In this document: positions 22,473-28,220 of the stretch, piece by piece | Layout: each line of letters opens with the position of its first letter | Position numbering within the stretch: the stretch's first letter is position 1 | Assembly: GCA_017461465.1 (NCBI GenBank) | Contig: JAFTYN010000018.1 | Coordinates: forward strand, 1-28,220 | Reading direction: 5' to 3' | Source: Bacilli bacterium | GTDB lineage: Bacteria; Bacillota_I; Bacilli_A; RF39; UBA660 | Length of the DNA: 28,220 nucleotides | Position numbers and translations under genes: made by a program | The notes under the pieces: model-generated | What the model was told of the DNA's origin: nothing | The model's database searches: none | What the model saw: the letters and a program-made list of their open reading frames with translations, nothing else

Positions 22473-23204
22473 TTAGTTTTCTGAACTTTCTACAGTTTCT
22501 GCAGTTTCAGTTTCTACTGGTGTTTCTAAAGTAGCAGTTTCGTAAGATACTAATTCTTCTCTTTCGTTTACTTTACCTGGATTTTTTACTGATGTTCTAA
22601 TAGTAACTAAAGATTTTTTAGCTCCTGGAACATTTCCTTTAACAAGGATTAATCCATTTTCAACGTCAACAGCAACAACTTCTAAGTTTTGAATAGTTAC
22701 TGTTAAAGTACCCATATGACCTGGTAATTTTTTACCTTTAAAAACACGCATTGGTCTCATAGTTCCCATTGAACCTGGTTTTCTATGATAATGTGATCCG
22801 TGACCCATAGGTCCACGACTTTGATTATGACGTTTAATAACGCCTTGGAACCCTTTACCTTTAGTAGTTCCTGTTACGTCAACAACTTCACCTTCTGCGA
22901 ATACATCAGCACCAAGTTCTTGTCCTAATGTATAATTGCTAACGTCAACACCTCTAATTTCTTTAAAGAAGCGCTTAGGTGTTGTTTGAGCTTTATTAGT
23001 GTGACCAATAGAAGCTTTAGTAGTATTTTTTTCTTTTACTTCACTAAATCCTAATTGAATAGCTTCATAACCATCATTTTCAGTTGTTTTGATTTGTGTT
23101 ACAACATTTTTACCAACTTCAATAACAGTAACTGGAACTAATTTACCAGATTTAGTAAAAACTTGAGTCATTCCTAATTTACGACCTAAGATTCCTTTTA
23201 CCAT
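22473..23204 (-). CDS. rplC: Large ribosomal subunit protein L3 (uL3) with acidic tail
   Basis: Binds near the 3' end of 23S rRNA and shapes the peptidyl-transferase centre. The 243-residue protein shows GILGRKLGMTQVF, GKGFQGVIKRHNQSRGPMGH and HYHRKPGSMG. Most bacterial L3 proteins are about 205-215 residues. Here a C-terminal extension of about 30 residues, rich in Glu and Thr (LETPVETETAETVESSEN), follows the normal end. Such an acidic tail is unusual on an rRNA-binding protein and should be solvent exposed. The core is complete. Confidence 0.97.
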   Translation of the reverse strand: MVKGILGRKLGMTQVFTKSGKLVPVTVIEVGKNVVTQIKTTENDGYEAIQLGFSEVKEKNTTKASIGHTNKAQTTPKRFFKEIRGVDVSNYTLGQELGADVFAEGEVVDVTGTTKGKGFQGVIKRHNQSRGPMGHGSHYHRKPGSMGTMRPMRVFKGKKLPGHMGTLTVTIQNLEVVAVDVENGLILVKGNVPGAKKSLVTIRTSVKNPGKVNEREELVSYETATLETPVETETAETVESSEN

Positions 23205-23233
23205 AATTGTTTTCCTCCTATAAATTTTGTTTC

Positions 23234-23542
23234 TTAGTATTTGATTTGAATATCAACACCACTTGGAATTTCTAGATGAGTTAATGCATCTATAGTTTCC
23301 TTACTTGGGTTAGTGATATCAATAAGTCTCTTATGAGTTCTTCTTTCAAATTGTTCACGAGAATCTTTATATTTGTGAACAGCTCTTAAAATTGTTATTT
23401 TTTCAACTTCAGTTGGTAGTGGTACAGGACCGCTTACAACTCCACCTGTTCTTTTAACAGTTTCAACAATTTTAGCGCATGCGCTATCTAAACTTTTGTG
23501 TTCAAATGCTTTTAATTTGATACGAACTTTTGTCTTAGACAT
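23234..23542 (-). CDS. rpsJ: Small ribosomal subunit protein S10 (uS10)
   Basis: 30S head protein, also the transcription antitermination factor NusE. The 102-residue protein has KVRIKLKAFEHKSLDSAC, GPVPLPTEVEKITILRA and EQFERRTHKRLIDI. First gene of the S10-spc-alpha super-operon, with AAAGGAGG before the ATG. A leader of about 130 bases and a strong promoter lie upstream. Confidence 0.98.
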   Translation of the reverse strand: MSKTKVRIKLKAFEHKSLDSACAKIVETVKRTGGVVSGPVPLPTEVEKITILRAVHKYKDSREQFERRTHKRLIDITNPSKETIDALTHLEIPSGVDIQIKY

Positions 23543-23671
23543 ATTTGGTATCCTCCTTTCGCCTATATCCAGTATAGACTCGCTCCGTGTAAAAACCCGA
23601 ATTCAGTTTTAAATTATTTTACAACTTAACCTGGTGTATCGGCAACCTCACACATCTACGCGTGCCACACG
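23543..23671 (-). promoter_or_regulatory. Structured leader of the S10 operon
   Basis: The transcript upstream of rpsJ is G/C-richer than its surroundings and can fold. Near the start, GUGUGGCA can pair with UGCC-GAU-ACAC across a three-base bulge. In the middle UGUAAAA pairs with UUUUACA around a 20-base loop. A 7-bp hairpin GUCUAUA/UAUAGGC (23579-23573 with 23567-23561) ends three bases before the ribosome-binding site. In many bacteria the S10 operon is controlled at such a leader by a ribosomal protein (L4 in E. coli). The structure is my reading; the regulator is unknown. Confidence 0.5.
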
Positions 23672-23677
23672 TCTTAA

Positions 23678-23750
23678 ATTATACAAGAAAAACCTTTAAA
23701 ATGCAACAAGAAAATGCAATTTTTTTTAAATTTTTTTTCTTATTTTTTTG
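23678..23750 (-). promoter_or_regulatory. S10 operon promoter with UP-like A-tracts
   Basis: TTGCAT (23706-23701), 17-base spacer, TATAAT (23683-23678). Upstream on the minus strand come phased A-tracts (about 23750-23719), resembling an UP element for the RNA polymerase alpha C-terminal domain. A second TTGCAT lies 13 bases further up (23719-23714). This would be a strong, sigma-A-type promoter, as fits 29 essential genes behind it. Confidence 0.75.
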
Positions 23751-23764
23751 TAAAGTCAAAAAAG

Positions 23765-23793
23765 TTCAGTTTTAGCGTTTTTTATGGTAAAAT
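23765..23793 (+). promoter_or_regulatory. Promoter of gpsA
   Basis: TTCAGT (23765-23770), 17-base spacer ending TATGG, TAAAAT (23788-23793): a weak -35 with an extended -10. It is divergent from the S10 promoter, about 60 bases apart, so the A/T tract between them is shared. Confidence 0.55.
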
Positions 23794-23825
23794 TAATAAA
23801 GAACAATTAATGAAAAGAGGTAAAT

Positions 23826-24803
23826 ATGAAAGTAACAATTTTAGGTTCTGGTGCATATGGTATAGCACTAGCATTAATGTTTAATGAAAATAAATGTGAC
23901 ATAACTTTATGGGAAAAATTTGAGGAGCACGCTAAACAAATTAGAGAAACTCGTATAAACGATAGAGTTCTTCCAAATGTTCTAATTCCTAAAAATATAA
24001 AGATAATGAGTGATTTAGAAGAAAGTATCAAAAATAGTGAACTTATAGTGATAGCTATTCCTGCCGGATTTGTTGATGAAGTAGCAGCAGAACTTGCTAA
24101 ATATATAAAGAAAGGGCAGCATATATGTATAGCTACTAAAGGTATTGAACAAGATACTTGTTTGTTTATTGATGATGTAGTTCAAAAATATATAAAAACA
24201 AAGAACATCGCAGCTATTTCTGGCCCTTCTTTTGCAGTAGATATAGCTAACCACGTTCCAATTGGTTTAACTTTGGCGACAAAAAACAAGAAGACTGCTG
24301 CATTAATACACCAAGGTTTAGAAAATAAAACTTTAAAATTAAGAGATACTGATGACTTAGTTGGAACAGAAATATGTGGTTCTATAAAGAATGTTATAGC
24401 TATTGCGGCTGGTATGATAGACGGAATGGGTCTTCCTGAATCAACTCAAGCTATGCTAATAACAGAATCACTTCATGACATAAAAGAATTAATCAAAGCT
24501 TTAGGTGGAGATGGAAAAACAATTTTATCTTTTGCTGGATTTGGTGATCTTTTATTAACTTGTACAAGTACAAAAAGTAGAAATTTTAGCTTTGGACGTT
24601 TAATAGGTAGTGGAACTTCAAAAGATGAAATAGACAATTATATTAATAATACAACTATTGAAGGTTTATATACCCTAAAATCAATACATAAATTAATAAA
24701 AAATAAGAAAGTAGATATTCCCATTATAGATTTGATTCATGATATAGTATTCTATGATAAAGATCCTAACGAAATTAAAAGATTCCTAATTGAAAAACAA
24801 TAA
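23826..24803 (+). CDS. gpsA: NAD(P)H-dependent glycerol-3-phosphate dehydrogenase
   Basis: Reduces dihydroxyacetone phosphate to sn-glycerol-3-phosphate for phospholipid synthesis. The 325-residue protein has the dinucleotide motif GSGAYG (7-12), SGPSFA (132-137), catalytic Lys188 in SIKNVIAIAAG, and GDLLLTCTSTKSRN (240-253). Length matches the family. It is the only gene on the plus strand, monocistronic, with AGAGG five bases before the ATG and a terminator right after the stop. Its place between the S10 operon and rpsR is not one I know from other Bacilli. Confidence 0.96.
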   Translation: MKVTILGSGAYGIALALMFNENKCDITLWEKFEEHAKQIRETRINDRVLPNVLIPKNIKIMSDLEESIKNSELIVIAIPAGFVDEVAAELAKYIKKGQHICIATKGIEQDTCLFIDDVVQKYIKTKNIAAISGPSFAVDIANHVPIGLTLATKNKKTAALIHQGLENKTLKLRDTDDLVGTEICGSIKNVIAIAAGMIDGMGLPESTQAMLITESLHDIKELIKALGGDGKTILSFAGFGDLLLTCTSTKSRNFSFGRLIGSGTSKDEIDNYINNTTIEGLYTLKSIHKLIKNKKVDIPIIDLIHDIVFYDKDPNEIKRFLIEKQ

Positions 24804-24832
24804 AAAAGAACTTACAAATTGTAAGTTCTTTT
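24802..24832. terminator. Bidirectional terminator between gpsA and rpsR
   Basis: A perfect 12-bp stem AAAAGAACTTAC/GTAAGTTCTTTT (24804-24815, 24821-24832) with a 5-base loop. T-runs on one side and A-runs on the other let it end both convergent transcripts. The stem starts directly after the gpsA stop codon and 11 bases after the rpsR stop. Confidence 0.85.
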
Positions 24833-24843
24833 ACTTTTATTAA

Positions 24844-25062
24844 TTATTTAACAAATGGAATTAAAGCCATAAAACGAGCTTTTTTAACTTCATTTGCAAT
24901 ATGTCTTTGATGTTTTGAACAAGCACCAGTGATTCTTCTTGGTAAGATTTTACCTTTATCAGCACTTATATATTTTTTCATAATATCAACATCTTTATAG
25001 TCTACTGATTTACCAGCACACATTTGACATATTTTTTTCTTTTTTCTATAAAATTCTGCCAT
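24844..25062 (-). CDS. rpsR: Small ribosomal subunit protein S18 (bS18), zinc-ligand type
   Basis: 30S platform protein that forms a dimer with S6. The 72-residue protein has YKDVDIMKKYIS and GKILPRRITGACSKHQR. Cys12, Cys15, Cys48 and His51 give a possible zinc site (C+ form). Third gene of rpsF-ssb-rpsR, 15 bases after ssb. Confidence 0.97.
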   Translation of the reverse strand: MAEFYRKKKKICQMCAGKSVDYKDVDIMKKYISADKGKILPRRITGACSKHQRHIANEVKKARFMALIPFVK

Positions 25063-25077
25063 TATTATTCCTCCTTA

Positions 25078-25548
25078 TTAATCTAGGAAGTTATCATCTA
25101 TTGAAACGCTATCACCAAAATCTGCAAATGGATCATTATCAACATTAACATTATTTGTAACTGGTGGAGCTGATGGATAATCATATGGAGCAGCATTTGA
25201 AGATTGGTTAGAACTAGATTGTTGACGTTGACCTTTACTTTCTAAAAAGTTAACTTGGTCTGCTACAACATCAGTAGTAAATCTTCTATTACCATCCTTA
25301 TCATCAAAACTTCCTGTTTGAATTCTTCCTTCAACTGAAACTAAACTACCTTTATCTAAATACTGACAAATATTTTCTGCTTGTTTTCTCCAAGCTACTA
25401 TAGAAATAAAGTCAGCTTCTCTTTCACCATTAGCATTACTAAAGTTTCTATTAACTGCTAAAGTGAAGCGAGTAGTAGATAAACCGTTTCCTACAGTTCT
25501 AAGTTCAGGTTTGGTAGTTAATCTACCAATTAAACATACTCTATTCAT
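25078..25548 (-). CDS. ssb: Single-stranded DNA-binding protein
   Basis: Coats single-stranded DNA in replication and repair. The 156-residue protein has the OB fold in residues 1-105 (MNRVCLIGRLTTKPELR, FTLAVNR, DFISIVAWRKQAENICQYL), a Ser/Gln/Asn-rich linker, and an acidic tail. Usual Firmicutes tails end in DDDLPF, and the final Phe docks partner proteins. Here the end is SIDDNFLD, with Phe third from the end and no Pro. An internal DPFADFG just before keeps Phe residues. It sits between rpsF and rpsR, the standard place. Confidence 0.97.
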   Translation of the reverse strand: MNRVCLIGRLTTKPELRTVGNGLSTTRFTLAVNRNFSNANGEREADFISIVAWRKQAENICQYLDKGSLVSVEGRIQTGSFDDKDGNRRFTTDVVADQVNFLESKGQRQQSSSNQSSNAAPYDYPSAPPVTNNVNVDNDPFADFGDSVSIDDNFLD

Positions 25549-25560
25549 TATGCACCTCTA

Positions 25561-25851
25561 TTAGTCTTCTAGTTTAGTAATTAAATGACGGATCATATCA
25601 CCACTAATTAAAGCTAAACGATCAAATTCATTAATTGCTTTATCATCTGAAGCTTCTAAAGTAATTACATAGTAGTAACCATTTTTAAAATCTTTGATTT
25701 CATAAGCAAGTTCTCTTTGACCCATTTCTTTAACATCAGTAACAGTAGCACCATTTGTAGTTAAAACATTTTCGAATTCTTTAGCTACTTTTTTGATTTC
25801 ATCTTCGCTTAAAGTTGGTCTAACAATAAACATGATTTCATATTTTTTCAT
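25561..25851 (-). CDS. rpsF: Small ribosomal subunit protein S6 (bS6)
   Basis: 30S protein binding next to S18 and, as the S6:S18 dimer, to its own mRNA. The 96-residue protein has KKYEIMFIVRPTLSEDEI, QRELAYEIKDFKNGYYYV and ends LITKLED. Its ribosome-binding site is paired in the leader 25861-25899. First gene of rpsF-ssb-rpsR. Confidence 0.97.
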   Translation of the reverse strand: MKKYEIMFIVRPTLSEDEIKKVAKEFENVLTTNGATVTDVKEMGQRELAYEIKDFKNGYYYVITLEASDDKAINEFDRLALISGDMIRHLITKLED

Positions 25852-25900
25852 TCTCTACACCTCCTTGTGGTCTAATCGGCTTCCTTAAGAAGCAAGGAGT
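25852..25900 (-). promoter_or_regulatory. S6:S18 autoregulatory leader
   Basis: In the rpsF leader CUCCUUG (25899-25893) pairs with CAAGGAG (25867-25861), a 7-bp stem that contains the AAGGAGG ribosome-binding site. A short inner hairpin GCUUC/GAAGC (25893-25889 with 25883-25879) is followed by an unpaired CCGAUUAGACCA. A conserved CCG next to such a hairpin is the known binding feature of the S6:S18 complex, copying 16S rRNA. So translation of rpsF-ssb-rpsR is probably repressed when S6:S18 is in excess. Confidence 0.75.
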
Positions 25901-25919
25901 AAATTAATACTCGCTATAG

Positions 25920-25948
25920 ATTATAACAAATAAATATTTATTTGTAAA
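25920..25948 (-). promoter_or_regulatory. Promoter of rpsF-ssb-rpsR with an embedded palindrome
   Basis: TTTACA (25948-25943), 17-base spacer, TATAAT (25925-25920). A perfect 20-base palindrome, ACAAATAAAT followed by ATTTATTTGT (25926-25945), fills the spacer and half of the -35. It could serve as a repressor site or as a weak hairpin after ychF. Confidence 0.75.
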
Positions 25949-25954
25949 CACATT

Positions 25955-27055
25955 TTATACATTAAATCTAAAGTGACAAATATCACCATCTTGCATCTCG
26001 TAATCTTTGCCTTCAAGACGCATTCTACCTTTTTCTCTTACTGTCTTTTCATCTCCACATAATTCAAGATCGTCATAGCTCATAACTTCGGCTCTTATAA
26101 AACCTCTTTCAAAGTCACTATGAATGATTCCTGCACATTCTGGAGCTTTCATGCCTTTCTTAAAAGTCCAAGCACGACATTCATCAGAACCAGCTGTAAA
26201 ATAAGTTGCAAGCCCTAATAAATCATATGTAGCATATATTAGTTTATCTAATCCACTTTCATTTATTCCTAAATCTTGTAAAAATAATTCTTTATCTTCG
26301 TCTGAAAGTTCTGCTAATTCTGATTCCATTTTTGCACATACAGTTATTACAGAAGCATTTTCTGATGATGCATATCCTCTAACCATATCCACGTATTCGT
26401 TTCCATCATTTAATAAGTCTTCTTCACTTATATTAGCCATATATATCATTGGCTTTAGTGTTAATAGATTAAAAGCTTTTATTAATTTCAATTCATCTTC
26501 ATCTAAATTAATTCGTCTAAGTGGAAGATTTTGAAGCAACGCTTCTTTTAGTTTTTCAAGTAATTCAGCTTCTTTAATCATATCTTTATCTTTAGACATA
26601 ACTGCTTTCTTACCAATTCTGCCAAGCCTATTTTCTACAACTTCTAAGTCAGCTAATATCAATTCTACATTTATTATTTCAATATCTCTTATAGGATCTA
26701 CTGTATTTTCTACATGAATAATATTCTTATCTTCAAAGCATCTTACTACTTCAACAATAGCGTCTACTTCTCTAATATGTGATAAGAATTTATTTCCTAA
26801 TCCTTCACCTGAAGAAGCCCCTTTTACTAAACCAGCTATATCAGTAAATTCATATGTAGTTGGAACTAAACTTTTTGGTAAATATAAATTATTTAAATAT
26901 TCTAATCTTTTATCTGGTACAGTTACAACTCCCACATTAGGATCAATAGTAGCAAAAGGATAATTTGCTGCTAATATATTTTTCTTTGTTATTGCATTAA
27001 ATAAAGTTGATTTTCCTACGTTAGGAAGACCAACAATTCCTGCTGTTAAACTCAT
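25955..27055 (-). CDS. ychF: Redox-regulated ATPase/GTPase YchF (Obg/OLA1 family)
   Basis: Ribosome-associated P-loop nucleotidase; in E. coli it binds ATP and 70S ribosomes. The 366-residue form starts MSLTAGIVGLPNVGKSTLF with Walker A at 9-16, has switch DIAGLVKGASSGEGLGNKFL, and a C-terminal TGS domain (RAWTFKKGMKAPECAG, GKDYEMQDGDICHFRFNV). The frame could start at 27061, but the GAGGA ribosome-binding site touches that ATG. ATG 27055 has it six bases away and matches the B. subtilis start. It precedes rpsF as in B. subtilis. No good terminator lies between the two. Confidence 0.96.
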   Translation of the reverse strand: MSLTAGIVGLPNVGKSTLFNAITKKNILAANYPFATIDPNVGVVTVPDKRLEYLNNLYLPKSLVPTTYEFTDIAGLVKGASSGEGLGNKFLSHIREVDAIVEVVRCFEDKNIIHVENTVDPIRDIEIINVELILADLEVVENRLGRIGKKAVMSKDKDMIKEAELLEKLKEALLQNLPLRRINLDEDELKLIKAFNLLTLKPMIYMANISEEDLLNDGNEYVDMVRGYASSENASVITVCAKMESELAELSDEDKELFLQDLGINESGLDKLIYATYDLLGLATYFTAGSDECRAWTFKKGMKAPECAGIIHSDFERGFIRAEVMSYDDLELCGDEKTVREKGRMRLEGKDYEMQDGDICHFRFNV

Positions 27056-27077
27056 AAACATTCCTCATTTCGTTTAT

Positions 27078-27106
27078 ATTATAGCATACATAATTATTTT
27101 AAGAAA
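27078..27106 (-). promoter_or_regulatory. Extended -10 promoter of ychF
   Basis: TATGC-TATAAT (27088-27078), a perfect -10 with TRTGN extension. A poor -35 (TTTCTT, 27106-27101) lies 17 bases upstream, right after the U-tract of the preceding terminator. Confidence 0.65.
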
Positions 27107-27107
27107 C

Positions 27108-27131
27108 AAAAAAAGACACAACGTGTCTTTT
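27108..27131 (-). terminator. Terminator of the AbgT-family transporter gene
   Basis: A 9-bp stem AAAAGACAC/GTGTCTTTT (27111-27119, 27123-27131), loop of three bases, then seven U residues on the minus strand (27114-27108). The TAA stop (27132-27130) overlaps the first arm. Confidence 0.85.
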
Positions 27132-28220
27132 ATAATGTTGGATAAATTCCAGGTCCTGTTGGAAGGCCTATAATATACCAACCAACTAATATTAATAACC
27201 ATAATCCTGCAAATAATAATACTGTTGGTAATATTAATCTTAAAGTACCAAAAACTGTTATTTTGTTATTTTCTTTTGTATTATACTTTTCTAGGAATGC
27301 TAGCATTATCATATAATATGCAAAGAAAGGTGTTATACTTTTACCTACACCATCTGCTACTCTAAAAACTAATTGAGTAAAACTTGGAGCTATGTTAGTA
27401 CGCATCATTAATGGAACTATTAATGGTGATACTATATTCCATTTTGATTGTGTATCAGGCATTAATATAGACATTAATACAACAGCTATAAAAAATACTA
27501 TTAATAAAGCTATTCCTGTAAAAGTAAATGAGCCTACTAGTGATACTAAACCACAAGCTATAACTTTTCCTAAATTTGTCCACTCTAATATGCCAAGCAT
27601 TTGAGATACAAAGAATAATAATACAAATACATAGCCTAAACCTTCAAAGTTTTTTGAAAGTCCAACACTAAATTCATTACTATTCTTTATATTTTTAGAT
27701 ATATATCCATATATATATCCACATACAAGACTTATTCCTAAAACTATGAAAGTAAAACCTTGATAAAAAGGAGAATTATTACCAATTAACTTTTCAATAT
27801 AACTTTCTCCATCTCCAAGAAGAACACCAGAACCAGGAAGTCCTGGAACTATCATATAAAGGATTATTAAAAGCATAAATACTAAAGCCATATTACTATA
27901 GTATAAAGCTTTTTTTGAAACAACAAGCTCTTCAGTTTCTTCATAAGTACTTTTTGGAACTTTTTTATCTAATACTCCATGTATTATAAATACACCTACT
28001 AATGATAAGATAAATGTACTAACAAACATGAAATATGAATTTGAATTATATGCATATACATAATTTTTATCAACATCTAATGAAGCTGCTGCCTGCGTTA
28101 ATGTTCCTAAAATTATATCTTCATTATTATATACTAATCCTGTACCATATCCTATACTTATTCCAATAAACATTGTAAGTATTCCTAAAAGTGGTTTTCG
28201 TCCTATTATTTGGTATAAAA
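27130..28220 (-). CDS. AbgT-family transporter (5' end cut by the window edge)
   Basis: Secondary membrane transporter; family members take up p-aminobenzoyl-glutamate or export sulfonamides by proton exchange. The frame stays open past the first internal ATG (28173) to the edge, with LYQIIGRKPLLGIL before FIGISIGYGTG. That GRxPLxGIxxxFxGxSxG pattern is the AbgT signature. 363 residues are visible; the family has about 500-520, so about 150 N-terminal residues are missing. At least eight hydrophobic helices are seen, and GKSITPFFAYYMIMLAFLEK near the end is typical. Substrate is unknown. It is followed by a terminator. Confidence 0.9.
   Translation of the reverse strand, partial: LYQIIGRKPLLGILTMFIGISIGYGTGLVYNNEDIILGTLTQAAASLDVDKNYVYAYNSNSYFMFVSTFILSLVGVFIIHGVLDKKVPKSTYEETEELVVSKKALYYSNMALVFMLLIILYMIVPGLPGSGVLLGDGESYIEKLIGNNSPFYQGFTFIVLGISLVCGYIYGYISKNIKNSNEFSVGLSKNFEGLGYVFVLLFFVSQMLGILEWTNLGKVIACGLVSLVGSFTFTGIALLIVFFIAVVLMSILMPDTQSKWNIVSPLIVPLMMRTNIAPSFTQLVFRVADGVGKSITPFFAYYMIMLAFLEKYNTKENNKITVFGTLRLILPTVLLFAGLWLLILVGWYIIGLPTGPGIYPTL

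Noticed and set aside
23700..23760. Origin-like AT-rich tract
   Set aside because: It has runs of A and T but no DnaA-box cluster, and is explained by two divergent promoters.
23807..24254. Minus-strand frames (74 and 79 codons) opposite gpsA
   Set aside because: They lie within the well-supported gpsA gene and its 5' edge, and have low-complexity Phe/Ser/Ile-rich products typical of shadow frames in AT-rich DNA.
25955..27061. Reading TGA as tryptophan (Mycoplasma code)
   Set aside because: adk ends in TGA at the map start, Trp is written TGG in the proteins, and all genes have normal lengths with the standard code.
1..28220. CRISPR arrays, tRNA or rRNA genes, insertion sequences
   Set aside because: No regularly spaced repeats, cloverleaf-like or rRNA sequences, transposase genes or terminal inverted repeats were seen on either strand.

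Overview
The window is a very AT-rich, gene-dense stretch of a low-G+C Gram-positive chromosome. The protein sequences, gene order and consensus sigma-A-type promoters (TTGnnn-N16/17-TATAAT) point to class Bacilli or a close Mycoplasmatota-like gut lineage (RF39/Erysipelotrichia-like); I cannot name the species from sequence alone. TGA is read as a stop (adk ends in TGA overlapping the ATG of map), so this is genetic code 11, not the Mycoplasma code. Absence of rpmD (L30) and zinc-type S14, S18 and L36 fit such a lineage. All genes but one (gpsA) are on the minus strand.

Layout, in the direction of minus-strand transcription (high to low coordinates). 27130-28220: 5'-cut AbgT-family transporter. 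25955-27055: ychF GTPase/ATPase. 25852-25948: promoter and S6:S18-type RNA leader, then rpsF-ssb-rpsR (24844-25851). 23826-24803: gpsA on the plus strand, convergent with rpsR (shared bidirectional terminator) and divergent from the S10 operon. 23543-23706: strong promoter with A-tracts and a structured leader. 9519-23542: one uninterrupted S10-spc-alpha super-operon, rpsJ-rplC-rplD-rplW-rplB-rpsS-rplV-rpsC-rplP-rpmC-rpsQ-rplN-rplX-rplE-rpsZ-rpsH-rplF-rplR-rpsE-rplO-secY-adk-map-infA-rpmJ-rpsM-rpsK-rpoA-rplQ, with no internal terminator seen. It encodes ribosomal proteins, the Sec channel, adenylate kinase, methionine aminopeptidase, IF-1 and RNA polymerase alpha.

In many Bacilli rplQ is followed directly by ecfA1-ecfA2-ecfT-truA-rplM-rpsI. 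Here that order is kept but interrupted. Two extra transcription units lie between rplQ and ecfA1: a single-pass surface protein (8283-9449) and an SDR oxidoreductase plus a stand-alone GlmU acetyltransferase domain (6871-8216). An unknown membrane-anchored protein (2928-3677) sits between truA and rplM. After rpsI come a 23S-rRNA-type methyltransferase and an RluA-family pseudouridine synthase. The left edge holds a 47-codon remnant of an N-acetylmuramoyl-L-alanine amidase and the first nine codons of another gene.

The most unusual things seen are: intrinsic terminators whose hairpins contain the stop codon, with the next promoter abutting the U-tract; an rplM promoter whose -35 lies in the hairpin of the preceding terminator; ECF ATPases whose motif deviations fall in the same composite ATP site; a GlmU acetyltransferase domain without its uridylyltransferase half; an altered adenylate-kinase P-loop; and an SSB tail without the usual terminal Pro-Phe. 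I found no CRISPR array, tRNA, rRNA, insertion sequence or replication origin. No gap over 300 bases lacks a gene; the longest (23543-23825) is a divergent promoter/leader region.
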